Shown: positions 1 through 9,245 of the stretch, piece by piece
How the letters are laid out: each line of letters opens with the position of its first letter
How positions within the stretch are numbered: the first letter of the stretch is position 1
Assembly (NCBI GenBank): GCA_005239955.1
Contig: SBAW01000036.1
Coordinates: 1 to 49,940, forward strand
From: a bacterium
Lineage (GTDB): Bacteria > Patescibacteriota > Minisyncoccia > Phycocordibacterales > SBAW01
Length of the DNA stretch: 49,940 nucleotides
Direction: 5' to 3'
Notes under the pieces: generated by a model
Told to the model about the DNA's origin: nothing
Databases searched by the model: none
The model's input: only the letters and a program-made list of their open reading frames with translations
Program-made: the position numbers and the translations under genes

Positions 1-595
1 CAAAATAGTCAGCGCCAAACCGATCAATGACACCGAGCCTCTCGACGTGTCGATCCGCAACATTCGTGGGGAGGACGCGAAGGAAACCGAGAAGCCAAAA
101 GAGCATACGAAGAAGGAAGAAGTAGGCTTCGCGCAAGGTGCCGCGGAGTATTCCTCCGTGTCTCGCGCGCAGCTGTCGTATTCGATTACGAAACGATAGA
201 CGGATATGTTTGTAGGCACTGCTTTGCTGGCACCATTGGAGGGCTTTTATTGTTGCCCCTTCCCTCTTCGCAATGGCAAAAACGGCCCGCATAGGCTCTG
301 AAATAGTAGTTTCCGTGAGGATGATCGAGGGGTGAGTTTTCCGAAAGAGCCGCCGTGCATTTTTGAGAAGCTTCGCATAAGCCAGGATATGTGAGACGAA
401 AGGAATGAGTGCCCTCTTTCGAGGCAAAAGATCTTCGACGAAGGGAAGATTTTTGCTGCGAAGGTAGGTGCACATGCCGTTATCCTCAAGAAGGAGAAAC
501 GAGACGTCGAAGCGCTGCGTGAGGTCAGGCAATAATTTTTCAAAATATTTAAGCGGCGCGATATAACGCGGCGTAATGTAGAGAATCGGTTTCAT
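1..595 (-). CDS. Partial glycosyltransferase-like protein running off the left edge (MKPILYITPRYIAPLKYFEKLLPDLTQRFDVSFLL...)
   Basis: Open frame from ATG (595-593, minus) to the window edge; start overlaps the TAA of the upstream gene (TAATG). Confidence 0.6.
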   Translation of the reverse strand, partial: MKPILYITPRYIAPLKYFEKLLPDLTQRFDVSFLLLEDNGMCTYLRSKNLPFVEDLLPRKRALIPFVSHILAYAKLLKNARRLFRKTHPSIILTETTISEPMRAVFAIAKREGATIKALQWCQQSSAYKHIRLSFRNRIRQLRARHGGILRGTLREAYFFLLRMLFWLLGFLRVLPTNVADRHVERLGVIDRFGADYF

Positions 596-1308
596 TATCG
601 ATTCCGGATATTCCGGATGGCCAGAATCTCTTCAACGCGCTTCACGTCCTCGAGGGAGTCGATATCAACGCTCTCCTCTTTCGTCATAACGATTGACGTT
701 GTCTTCGGCGGGAAGAATGTGGGCTCCTGAAGGAATGTTTCCGATCGCACAATATACACCGCGCCGTTTGAAAGATACACATCCGGAAGCGCTTGGCGGT
801 TCATGAAGGGAAAATCATTGCCTGCCGCCCCGCGCAATAACCCATTCTCGTCGCGGAAGAAAGTTTTTAGCGCTCGTTTGTCATAAGGAACGAGCGAAAT
901 AAGTCCATCGGCCCCACTTTGAAGCAACTCTTCGAAAGCCAGGGTGAGGTGCGCGCTCGTTCGAAGTGGCGAGGTTGGCTGAAGATAGACCATAAACGTC
1001 GGAGGTGCCCCCTCTTCCCGCAGATGCAGGAGTGCGTGGGTAACGACCGGCTCCGATCGCGCCGTATCATCAGAGAGTTCTGCGGGACGTTTGTGCGCTT
1101 CGGCCCCATACTGTTTCGCGACACTGAGAATTTCATCGTCATCTGACGATACGATAATGCGGGAGATAAACGGGCACCCCTTTGCCGCTTCAATACTCCA
1201 CACCAAGAGTGGTTTGCCGCCGACCGGCATAATATTTTTTCGCGGAATGCTCTTGGAACCTCCGCGAGCAGGAATAAGGGCGACCGCGGTAAATGCAGGA
1301 TTATTCAT
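595..1308 (-). CDS. neuA: Acylneuraminate cytidylyltransferase (CMP-nonulosonate synthetase)
   Basis: ALIPARGGSKSIPRKNI...GGKPLLVWSIEAA motif, 237 aa. Confidence 0.9.
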   Translation of the reverse strand: MNNPAFTAVALIPARGGSKSIPRKNIMPVGGKPLLVWSIEAAKGCPFISRIIVSSDDDEILSVAKQYGAEAHKRPAELSDDTARSEPVVTHALLHLREEGAPPTFMVYLQPTSPLRTSAHLTLAFEELLQSGADGLISLVPYDKRALKTFFRDENGLLRGAAGNDFPFMNRQALPDVYLSNGAVYIVRSETFLQEPTFFPPKTTSIVMTKEESVDIDSLEDVKRVEEILAIRNIRNR

Positions 1309-2578
1309 GGAATTTTTTTTGAAGCGACATGCTTTTCACATCGAGCGACGCAAGGATCTCGGCGATCCGTGGCCCTGACGTACCATCACCAAAGCGAAAA
1401 TCAGGCGGGCACACACCGCGCTTGGACTGCGAAACAATTGCGTCTTTGATCTTTGCTCGATCATGAGGAACCTCAATAACATTATCTCCCCGCTCGCGCC
1501 CCGCCTGGCGGTCGCCAACAAGAACAACCGGAATACCAAGGTATGCTGCTTCTCGCAAAAAGCTTGAAGAATTACCGACGGCAACCGCCGCATTCTTCAT
1601 CAGACGGTAGAACGTAAAGAGAGGCACACTCTTATAAAAACGAGTACGATGCGCCCCTTCAAGGGCAAACTGCCAAATGCGATCGGAAATAAAGGACGCG
1701 CCGGCATCAACGTTCGAACCTACGATGACCTTCTGGAGGGGGTGTTCTTGGAGTGCCCCGAGGAGTTCCTCAACATCGGTTTTGTTATGCTCGCCGCGGG
1801 TTGTGACGGGGTGGTAGATCACCAAGACATAGGGCTCCGAAAAATCGAGCACACTTCCCTGACCGTTATCTTGTGTATCCGGATTCTGAGGCTCGTTCGC
1901 GGTAAGCTCTCGAAGCATGTCGATGACTGGCATGCCAACGGTAAAGACACGGTCAGGATGCTCGCCCATGCGAAGCAGGCGCTCATGGCTCTTTTTTGTA
2001 AGTGGAAAATGGATATGGGCAAGTTTTGAGAGCGCGTGGCGCACACTTTCATCAATCGTACCCGACACATCACCTCCTTCGATATGCGCGAGCGGAATAT
2101 TCTTGAGGGCAGTCGCCATCGCTATGGGAAGAAGTTCAAAGCGATCGCCATAGATAAGAACGACGTCCGGAGAAAGTTGATCGAGTATGTTCCCAATCTT
2201 CCCGAGTGTCGCGGATGCCCCCATTAGCATAGCGCTCGTGTCGCCACCTTTGCGAAGGACGGGGATTCGGGCATCAATCGCGAAGCCGTCTTTGGCAAAA
2301 AGCCGTGCGACATAGGAGGGGTCGGTAACCTCCTCCCCCTTCCCAAGGAGTCGCGCGAAGAGAAGCTCAAGGCGCCAAAAGAGAAACTGGAGTGCGCGCA
2401 TAATATCGCCATGGCGGAGCGACCACCACAGTGAATTAACAAACGAGTTGGTACCGACGATAGTGAGAAGACGAAGATCCACTCGTTCCCGAATCGCGCG
2501 CATGACCGGAAAGAGCCGTCCGTAATCGGCCCGGCTTGTGGCAACAACCGCGATGGTTTTTACGTGAGAGGTCTCCAT
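1301..2578 (-). CDS. neuC: UDP-N-acetylglucosamine 2-epimerase (hydrolysing), NeuC family
   Basis: TSRADYGRLFPVMRAI...VYGDRFELLPIA...GNSSSFLREAAYLGIPVV. Confidence 0.88.
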   Translation of the reverse strand: METSHVKTIAVVATSRADYGRLFPVMRAIRERVDLRLLTIVGTNSFVNSLWWSLRHGDIMRALQFLFWRLELLFARLLGKGEEVTDPSYVARLFAKDGFAIDARIPVLRKGGDTSAMLMGASATLGKIGNILDQLSPDVVLIYGDRFELLPIAMATALKNIPLAHIEGGDVSGTIDESVRHALSKLAHIHFPLTKKSHERLLRMGEHPDRVFTVGMPVIDMLRELTANEPQNPDTQDNGQGSVLDFSEPYVLVIYHPVTTRGEHNKTDVEELLGALQEHPLQKVIVGSNVDAGASFISDRIWQFALEGAHRTRFYKSVPLFTFYRLMKNAAVAVGNSSSFLREAAYLGIPVVLVGDRQAGRERGDNVIEVPHDRAKIKDAIVSQSKRGVCPPDFRFGDGTSGPRIAEILASLDVKSMSLQKKFHE

Positions 2579-2583
2579 TCTTG

Positions 2584-3636
2584 TTATGCAAGGTCCTTCC
2601 GCCGAAGCTGGACATCCGCCGGAATATTTCGAGTTGCTCGTCTCTTTAGTACGCGCGGAAAATCAATTGCTTTGATTTCACCGGTGCCCGGACGCTTGAC
2701 CCACACATTCTTCTTACTGAAGCGCTCTCCTTTCTTGATGGGAGCGATGGAAACAACACAGGCATAGGCAAAATCAATCGTCACCTGCTCCTCGGGAAGA
2801 ATAGTTTTTTTGCCTCCAAGCGCACGATGGATAGCCTGCGAACCGAGAACCAATTCATGAAGCTCTTTGGGATCAATCGAGATCGGTACATCGGGTCCTT
2901 TCCAGTGCTTGTTGGAAGTGAAGTGTTTTTCAAGAATCGATGCGCCGAGTGCGACGGCAGCGAAACAAGTGTATAGCCCAAGTGAATGATCACTTTGCCC
3001 AAGCACTGCATCTGGAAACGCCTTCCGAAGATCGGCGATACCGCCAAGGCGGACTTTTTCATATGGTGTCGGGTACATTGACGTGCAGTTGAGAAGCGCA
3101 AATGGCGTCTTGTGTTTGCGAAAGATAGCAACCGCTTTACGCACAGACCTTATGTCGTTCATACCAGTTGAAAGAATGACTGGTTTTCCAAAGCGCGCGA
3201 TATGTTCAATGAGGGGATAGTTATTACATTCTCCCGAGCCAATTTTGTACGCTTTTACCTTGAGGCGCTCGAGTCGATCCGCGGCGGCGCGCGAAAATGG
3301 TGTCGAGAGATAGATAAGTCCAAGGCGCTCCGTGTACGTTTTCAGTTCCCGCTCTTCCCGCTCTGAAAAGGCACAACGCGCCATAATTTCCCAAATAGAA
3401 ACGCGCGCATTCCCCGGAATGACTTTCTTTGCCGCAGGAATCATCTCGTCCTCAATGACATGGCTTTGGAATTTCACGCACTCGGCTCCGGCCGCTTTTG
3501 CGTCCCGGACCATGCGCTTGGCTTTCGCCATGCTGCCTTCGTGGTTAATTCCGATTTCCGCAATAACGAAGGGTGCTCGGGTTTTACCAATGGCTCGCCG
3601 CCCAATCGATAGTGTTGGTGTCGTAGGTGATCGCAT
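2584..3636 (-). CDS. neuB: N-acetylneuraminate/nonulosonate synthase, NeuB/SpsE family with C-terminal SAF domain
   Basis: FVIAEIGINHEGSMAKAKRMV...GQSDHSLG...EKHFT. The ORF-track start at 3750 overlaps the next gene; start placed at MRSPTTP. Confidence 0.9.
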   Translation of the reverse strand: MRSPTTPTLSIGRRAIGKTRAPFVIAEIGINHEGSMAKAKRMVRDAKAAGAECVKFQSHVIEDEMIPAAKKVIPGNARVSIWEIMARCAFSEREERELKTYTERLGLIYLSTPFSRAAADRLERLKVKAYKIGSGECNNYPLIEHIARFGKPVILSTGMNDIRSVRKAVAIFRKHKTPFALLNCTSMYPTPYEKVRLGGIADLRKAFPDAVLGQSDHSLGLYTCFAAVALGASILEKHFTSNKHWKGPDVPISIDPKELHELVLGSQAIHRALGGKKTILPEEQVTIDFAYACVVSIAPIKKGERFSKKNVWVKRPGTGEIKAIDFPRVLKRRATRNIPADVQLRRKDLA

Positions 3637-3643
3637 AGGTCTA

Positions 3644-3988
3644 TTACGCGCGGACCGCGACGTTTGTGACGACGTTCTCTGTATCGATGATCGGAAGGAG
3701 GTTGATGCCGGGATGTTCCGCAAAGAGTTTTTTGCTTTCTTTTTCGGCACCCTTCCCCTCCGCTATGGTGAGCACGTTCATATTGAGTACTTTTTCAATC
3801 GGAGCAAGGGTGGTGGCACCTTTAACAAGCGCGCGTCGTATATCGCCATCAGCGACCACGCCACGAAGTCGGTTGTTGTCCCCCGTCACAATGACCGCAC
3901 CACGTTTATTCTCCGTAATAACGCGGAGCGCATCAGCAATCGTACTTTTCTCCGAAATGATGAAGAGAGCGCGGTCGAGTGGTTTCAT
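3644..3988 (-). CDS. Stand-alone CBS-domain pair protein
   Basis: IADALRVITENKRGAVIVTGDNNRLRGVVADGDIRRAL...LLPIIDTENVV, 114 aa. Confidence 0.8.
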   Translation of the reverse strand: MKPLDRALFIISEKSTIADALRVITENKRGAVIVTGDNNRLRGVVADGDIRRALVKGATTLAPIEKVLNMNVLTIAEGKGAEKESKKLFAEHPGINLLPIIDTENVVTNVAVRA

Positions 3989-3997
3989 GAGATTTGC

Positions 3998-5242
3998 TTA
4001 ATAGGTAATCTTTTTAACAAGGAGTTTTTCATCCGGTGGTGTATTCACAATTATATCAACGACACGTCTGGCGGAGCGGCCATCGCCGTACGGATTCACG
4101 CAATTCTTCAGAGATTTCTTGAATGCTGGAGAAAGTGCTTTCTGTATGGCCTTTGCAATCGCACGACGCTCATGAGGCGCATTAATGACGTTTTTCCCCT
4201 GAAGTCGTCCCGCTTCACGGCGTCCAATATTGACTGCGGCGAGCTTAAATGAGGGTGCTTCGAGGATTCCTGAAGAGGAATTGCCGATCATAACATCAGC
4301 GGCGGCCATAAGACCCGCATAATCTTGTCGCGGAAGACTGGGGAAGATTTTCATCGCCGCGGTTCGCTCTTCGTTGATCGCTTCCGCGACAAGGCTCGCA
4401 CCCGCATCAGAATTGTTGAGAATAACTACAATCTGCGCATCGAACTGCTTCACTGCTTCAAGCGTCTCGACCATCTGCGTCTTTGCCTTTTCAAACTCTT
4501 CGGTTACTGGGTGCTGCAGAACGAAGATAAGCGGTTTCCCGTTCTCCAGAAGGCCGAGTTTTTTAAATAGCTCCTTACGTGGAGTAACTTTCCCATTAAT
4601 GAGATCGTCGAGCTGGGGAGCTCCGACGGTGTGGATGCGAAATGATTCTTCCCCCATTTTGCGCACGCGGTCCGCGGCATCCTTATTCGCGGCAAAATGG
4701 AGATGGGCAAACTTCGTGATGGCATGGCGAGAGACGCCGTCGATATTGCCAGAGACTTCGCCCGACTGGATATGACCGACTGGAAGATAGAGGTGGGCGC
4801 CGACAATCGCTGCCATGAGCTGCTCGCCGCGGTCGCCACCGACAAGAAGAAAATCTGCGCCCATCTGATGAAGCATCTCCGGAAGCTGAAGCATAAAGAT
4901 GGAGAGCGACTTCGCCATCGTGAGGCGGTTGTAGCCATCGAGCGTGTTGTGAAGGACCGCCTCGATCTTGAATCCCTCGCGTTTGATCTCTTCCATCGTC
5001 GAACCAAACCGGTCGAGAACATGCATGTTGCTGACAATGATGCCGTAATCAATGTCCTTGCGTCGGCTAATCTCCTGAATTACCGGACGGTAATAGCCCC
5101 ACTCCCCGCGGGAGCCGGCAATAATCGCGACCTTCTTTTTCTTTTTATGGTTGCTGGCTTTTGGCACGGATGTGGAATGTGGAAAAACAATACAATAAAA
5201 AATCAATAATGGCAAATCCCCGTCAGTATATTTATGGAACAA
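3998..5242 (-). CDS. Second UDP-GlcNAc 2-epimerase (hydrolysing), NeuC/LegG family
   Basis: VAIIAGSRGEWGYYRPVIQEI...GDRGEQLMAAIVGAHL...GNSSSGILEAPSF; exact start uncertain. Confidence 0.87.
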   Translation of the reverse strand: MFHKYTDGDLPLLIFYCIVFPHSTSVPKASNHKKKKKVAIIAGSRGEWGYYRPVIQEISRRKDIDYGIIVSNMHVLDRFGSTMEEIKREGFKIEAVLHNTLDGYNRLTMAKSLSIFMLQLPEMLHQMGADFLLVGGDRGEQLMAAIVGAHLYLPVGHIQSGEVSGNIDGVSRHAITKFAHLHFAANKDAADRVRKMGEESFRIHTVGAPQLDDLINGKVTPRKELFKKLGLLENGKPLIFVLQHPVTEEFEKAKTQMVETLEAVKQFDAQIVVILNNSDAGASLVAEAINEERTAAMKIFPSLPRQDYAGLMAAADVMIGNSSSGILEAPSFKLAAVNIGRREAGRLQGKNVINAPHERRAIAKAIQKALSPAFKKSLKNCVNPYGDGRSARRVVDIIVNTPPDEKLLVKKITY

Positions 5243-5268
5243 AGAACTGGTGAGAAAAGTTCCTTTTG

Positions 5269-6273
5269 TTAGCGCTTTTTGGCGGCGAAGATAAGCGTAT
5301 CGGCGATGCCGAGCTTTTTGAGAAGCGCTTTATAGCTTTGATCAACTCCGGCAATCCATTGATCAAGTGCCTGTTTATTTTTTCGATAAGACGGGAGCGT
5401 GGCAACACCAATGCCGCCTTTCTGATGCTTGTGAAGCGGATGATAGCGGAGCGAAGAAGGCGACCAGCAATCAGCGACCGAAGGGGCAAGCTTCCCGGCA
5501 AACATGGTTGTCAGGTGGGTGGTTGGATTCACAAACTGATGAAAATAGGTCTTCCCCGTGAGTCCCGCCCTCTTCCCCACCGCCTTAATAGTTTTTGGCG
5601 AGAAGTAGTAAATATGCGGTTCGCGATAATAGAAGTCATTAAATTCCGTGAGGTTATACATCGAGACTTCGACATCATCGATATTCGGTACCTCAACAAC
5701 GATATGGCCTCCTGGCTTCAGCGCTCGTACGGCGTGTTTTAGAAATGATACTGGGTCCGGAATATGCTCAAGGGTCTCGAGGATGAAGATGGTGTCGAAA
5801 TAGTTCTCTGGCAACGTGTCTTCCTCAAGCGGGTCGGTATACACCTTGATCTTGAGCTTCCGGCGCATAAAGGCCGCATTTTCGATATTAAGCTCAAGTC
5901 CTTGCGCCTCTCTCACCAACGGCTTCACCGCACCCAGAAATTGACCCGCCGATGCGCCGATCTCGAGGATACGGAAGTGTTTTTTGATGTACGGCGCAAA
6001 GGCTTTGAGACGTTCCCCTTGATACGGCGTATAGAGATCAAAAAGTTCTTGGGATGGTGAACGCTTCCCTAAGATGGGAGTAAACTTCTTCCGGTAATCG
6101 CCCCGGTAATATTCGTTCAGGTTCTCCTTTTTTGGCGCAAGCTGTACCAAACTACAACGCTGGCATTGATAGACTGCGCGCTTGATGCCATGGCGCACTT
6201 CCCCGCGCACGCGCGAAAGTTTTTTATTGCCGCACAGATAACAAGTAATGGACTTAAGTGCTAGGGATGCCAT
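5269..6273 (-). CDS. Class I SAM-dependent methyltransferase with N-terminal zinc-binding motif (C-methyltransferase-like)
   Basis: CYLCGN...YQCQRCSLVQL and FRILEIGASAGQFLGAVK. Confidence 0.82.
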   Translation of the reverse strand: MASLALKSITCYLCGNKKLSRVRGEVRHGIKRAVYQCQRCSLVQLAPKKENLNEYYRGDYRKKFTPILGKRSPSQELFDLYTPYQGERLKAFAPYIKKHFRILEIGASAGQFLGAVKPLVREAQGLELNIENAAFMRRKLKIKVYTDPLEEDTLPENYFDTIFILETLEHIPDPVSFLKHAVRALKPGGHIVVEVPNIDDVEVSMYNLTEFNDFYYREPHIYYFSPKTIKAVGKRAGLTGKTYFHQFVNPTTHLTTMFAGKLAPSVADCWSPSSLRYHPLHKHQKGGIGVATLPSYRKNKQALDQWIAGVDQSYKALLKKLGIADTLIFAAKKR

Positions 6274-6278
6274 AGAAG

Positions 6279-7382
6279 TTAGGCGACGTCTTCCCAGGTA
6301 AGCATGGTGTCCTTCGGCATGTCGCGAGCTGCCTTTTTTCCGATAAGTTTTTTTTCGTACATCGGGTCAAGATATTTCGAGGGGATACCCTCAACTTTTT
6401 TGCCGTCTATCTCCATCGTACGTGGCCGACGCTCGATAAGGTTCGCGGTAGTAAACGCTTCTCCTTTCTTTACATCACGAAACGTGGTTGCGGTATGAAA
6501 TGCCCAATCGCGGACAACTTGTTCCTCTTTCGTAATAATTTTTTCACTCCCGAGCGCCACTTCGATTTTTCGGATGCCATCGACAAGGTCGCGAAGCATA
6601 TGCGGTTCAAGCGCAATAAAATGATCCGGGCCTTTTTGTTTTCTCGAGAGGGTGAAGTGCTTCTCAATCACTTTGGCACCAAGTGTTACGGCCGCATAGG
6701 CGGTGTAATTGTCCATCGTATGGTCAGACTGGCCAACGATCACACCAAAATCCTTTTGAAGTCGCGGAATAAGTCCGAGGTTCGCATGGGAATAGTCGTT
6801 TGGCGGATACTCCGACGTGCAGTTGGTGAGGATAAGATTCTCCTTTGCGCCCTCCTCTTCGTAGACTTTCACGGTGTCCGCAATCTCCTCCCACGTGCAC
6901 ATACCCGTTGAAACGATAACCGGCTTCCCGGTCTTCTTTGACACTTGCGCAAGTCGACGATGCTGCGGAAGGTTGTCGAGTTCCCCCGAACCAGTCTTAA
7001 AGGCTTTCACGCCGATATCATTTAAAACATCAACCGCCGCGGTACAAAAAGGCGTACAAAGATATTCGATCCCCACCTTCTCACAGTACTCCATGATCTC
7101 TTTGTGCATCGGAAATGTAAAGAGATTACGCTGCAAAATATCATAGAGCGGCCCGTCCCACATTTGAATGGACCCGGGAATCATCTCATTTTTTCCATCA
7201 ACCTCATTCTTTCCGACAAGGTGAAGTTGGAACTTCGCGACGTCCGCTCCCGCTTCTTTGGCAGCGTCAACGAGTTTCTTCGCCGTCTCCATGCTCCCGT
7301 TGTGGGAATCGGCGATTTCAGCAATAACAACGACGCGCTGTCCGCCGATTTTCAATTTTCCAAACGTCAGTTCCTTTACCAT
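6279..7382 (-). CDS. Second NeuB-family nonulosonate synthase
   Basis: VVVIAEIADSHNGSMETAKKLV...GQSDHTMDNYTAYAAVTLGAKVIEKHFT. Confidence 0.9.
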   Translation of the reverse strand: MVKELTFGKLKIGGQRVVVIAEIADSHNGSMETAKKLVDAAKEAGADVAKFQLHLVGKNEVDGKNEMIPGSIQMWDGPLYDILQRNLFTFPMHKEIMEYCEKVGIEYLCTPFCTAAVDVLNDIGVKAFKTGSGELDNLPQHRRLAQVSKKTGKPVIVSTGMCTWEEIADTVKVYEEEGAKENLILTNCTSEYPPNDYSHANLGLIPRLQKDFGVIVGQSDHTMDNYTAYAAVTLGAKVIEKHFTLSRKQKGPDHFIALEPHMLRDLVDGIRKIEVALGSEKIITKEEQVVRDWAFHTATTFRDVKKGEAFTTANLIERRPRTMEIDGKKVEGIPSKYLDPMYEKKLIGKKAARDMPKDTMLTWEDVA

Positions 7383-7412
7383 GTCGTCTGCATTGTACGA
7401 AGGAGAGCGAGA

Positions 7413-7443
7413 AAAGCAAAGGGCGCGCCAGAGAGGCGCGCCC
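7413..7443 (-). terminator. Rho-independent terminator of the DMT-transporter cassette
   Basis: Minus strand GGGCGCGCC TCTCT GGCGCGCCC TTTGCTTTT. Confidence 0.8.
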
Positions 7444-7467
7444 GAGTTTGGGATGCGAATTATTTTT

Positions 7468-8397
7468 TCAGCCTGTCACCACCAGCATGAGGCCGGCGGC
7501 GATGAGGCCGAGGGCTGGAATCCGGGTCACGAGACTCTTCTTCTCCTCCGTCCCGTAGTGACTCTTGAGCCCGAGCCATCCCAAGACGATGGCGCTCGTG
7601 CCGCCGATGACGGCAGTGAGACTCTCCTTGATCCCGATGACGTAGGACACCGTCGGAATCCAACTGAACGCGGCGATGTGCGCGATCACTGACACCGCAA
7701 AGAGGGTGCCGAAGATCGCGCAGAAGCCGAAATTCCGCCAGGAGACGACGCCTTTGTACTGCGCGGGACGCCAGAGCCAGTCGAGAGCGGCCAAGATGAG
7801 ACAGCCGATACCGACGAAACTGTGGCACACCACGAGGTAGAAGGGGCCACTCGCTGCTTTTGCCGCAATGTAATCGAGGTTCGACGTGACCATGAAGATC
7901 ATGACGACGCCGAGCTGCATAAGCGCCCCACGTGAATGAGCAATCGCCCGAAAAGGCCCCCAGACATCCATTCCCTTCTCGAGGTTGAGGAGGTACACGG
8001 CGCCGACCATCATGGCGATGCCGATCGTACCTCCTTTCCCCGGCAGGTCCCCCACCCCCATGGCGATGCTGAGGATCAGCACCGCAACAGGGGTGAGTGC
8101 GCCGATCGGTCGCGTGAGGATGAGCGGCGCGCATTTCGGTATCGCCGCGAGCATAACGAACGCGACCACGAGAAGTGCAGCGTTAATGATGGTCACGCTC
8201 CAGAACTCCGGTTTGACCGTCTCCGGCATCCCTGCGGAGAAAAGCCACACCGCCTCAAAAGGAACGGCGATCAAGAATCCGGCCCCAATGAAGGCGAGCG
8301 ATGGAATACGCGTGAAGGCGGGAACCGCCCACGCGAACCCGTTGAGCACGCCGGCGATAACCGGCAGTGCCCAGATGATCCAATGGGTGTCCGCCAT
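7468..8397 (-). CDS. EamA/DMT-type multi-pass membrane transporter
   Basis: 309 aa, about 10 hydrophobic segments; preceded by GAGGGAGGG SD. Confidence 0.7.
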   Translation of the reverse strand: MADTHWIIWALPVIAGVLNGFAWAVPAFTRIPSLAFIGAGFLIAVPFEAVWLFSAGMPETVKPEFWSVTIINAALLVVAFVMLAAIPKCAPLILTRPIGALTPVAVLILSIAMGVGDLPGKGGTIGIAMMVGAVYLLNLEKGMDVWGPFRAIAHSRGALMQLGVVMIFMVTSNLDYIAAKAASGPFYLVVCHSFVGIGCLILAALDWLWRPAQYKGVVSWRNFGFCAIFGTLFAVSVIAHIAAFSWIPTVSYVIGIKESLTAVIGGTSAIVLGWLGLKSHYGTEEKKSLVTRIPALGLIAAGLMLVVTG

Positions 8398-8502
8398 GGC
8401 GGCCCTCCCTCACTTGGTTACCAGGATTGAGCCTGGCACTCATAAGCCCCGGGCTACCGGGGCATCCAGAGCTTATTTAAGCACAAAAAAATAAAAAGTC
8501 AA
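8398..8502 (-). promoter_or_regulatory. Promoter and structured 5' leader of the DMT transporter
   Basis: -35 TTGACT (8497-8502), 17-nt spacer, -10 TAAATA (8474-8479); hairpins at 8446-8463 and 8421-8436; SD GAGGGAGGG. Confidence 0.65.
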
Positions 8503-8509
8503 TCGCTCG

Positions 8510-9235
8510 CTAACTGATCCCCCACTTTCGGCGCATTTTAAATTCAGCGAGATCCCATTCTTCCTGCGTATCGATATCAGCGATGCCGCTCCCGTCCATC
8601 ACGTAGCCGTAGGTACTGTCTCCCCAGAGCTTGCGATCCCCTTCAAACAGATTTTTTGTGCGGAAGGCATAGATCGCAGAATTGCCCACGTACGATTTGG
8701 CAACATCTTGATTGCGGTGTGTGATCGCCTTTAGCGGCGCTCCATCCCCGACGCGGCCAAGGAGTCCCCCTTCTCCAATATGATACTGCTTGAGGTAGCT
8801 GTAGTGTCCGGGTGTCTCGGAAATACCGAGGAGTGAGTCAAAATCTTTTCTGGTGGCCATAATCTCCGCGACTTCGCGAATATGCTTCGCTTCCCTGCCA
8901 ACCGACGAAGGTTCAAGAAGCACAAAATGTTCCGGAGCGTAACCACCCTTTTTTAACTCTTCAAGGGCAAAACGAAGCGCGTCAGCCACATACGCCGTAT
9001 CGCCAGCAAGTTCTTTGGGTTCCATAAATGGCACCTCGGCGCCGTATCTTTTAGCGATAGCGGCAATTTCCTCATCGTCAGTCACCACAACAACGTGATC
9101 AAACGCGCCGGATTCTTTCGCCACTTCAATCGTCCACGCGATAAGTGGCTTGCCGAGAAAATCTTTAACATTTTTGCGTGGTAGTCGCTTTGAACCGCCG
9201 CGCGCCGGAATGAGAGCGAGAGTTTTTGACGTCAT
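8510..9235 (-). CDS. Second acylneuraminate cytidylyltransferase-family protein
   Basis: MTSKTLALIPARGGSKRLPRKNVKDFLGKPLIAWTIEVAK; the ORF-track N-terminal extension to 9535 overlaps the neighbouring gene and is unlikely. Confidence 0.88.
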   Translation of the reverse strand: MTSKTLALIPARGGSKRLPRKNVKDFLGKPLIAWTIEVAKESGAFDHVVVVTDDEEIAAIAKRYGAEVPFMEPKELAGDTAYVADALRFALEELKKGGYAPEHFVLLEPSSVGREAKHIREVAEIMATRKDFDSLLGISETPGHYSYLKQYHIGEGGLLGRVGDGAPLKAITHRNQDVAKSYVGNSAIYAFRTKNLFEGDRKLWGDSTYGYVMDGSGIADIDTQEEWDLAEFKMRRKWGIS

Positions 9236-9245
9236 CGTTTTGCCA

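Noticed and set aside
186-543. Two short minus ORFs at the left edge
   Set aside because: Alternate frames of the partial glycosyltransferase-like gene that runs off the edge.
3332-4252. 306-aa plus-strand ORF
   Set aside because: Antisense to NeuB, CBS and NeuC genes with clear family motifs; low-complexity translation.
7460-8134. 224-aa minus ORF overlapping the DMT transporter
   Set aside because: Arg/His-rich shadow frame of a clear membrane protein.
8398-8470. Assignment of the leader to a known riboswitch class
   Set aside because: I could not match it to any class I know; reported only as a structured leader.
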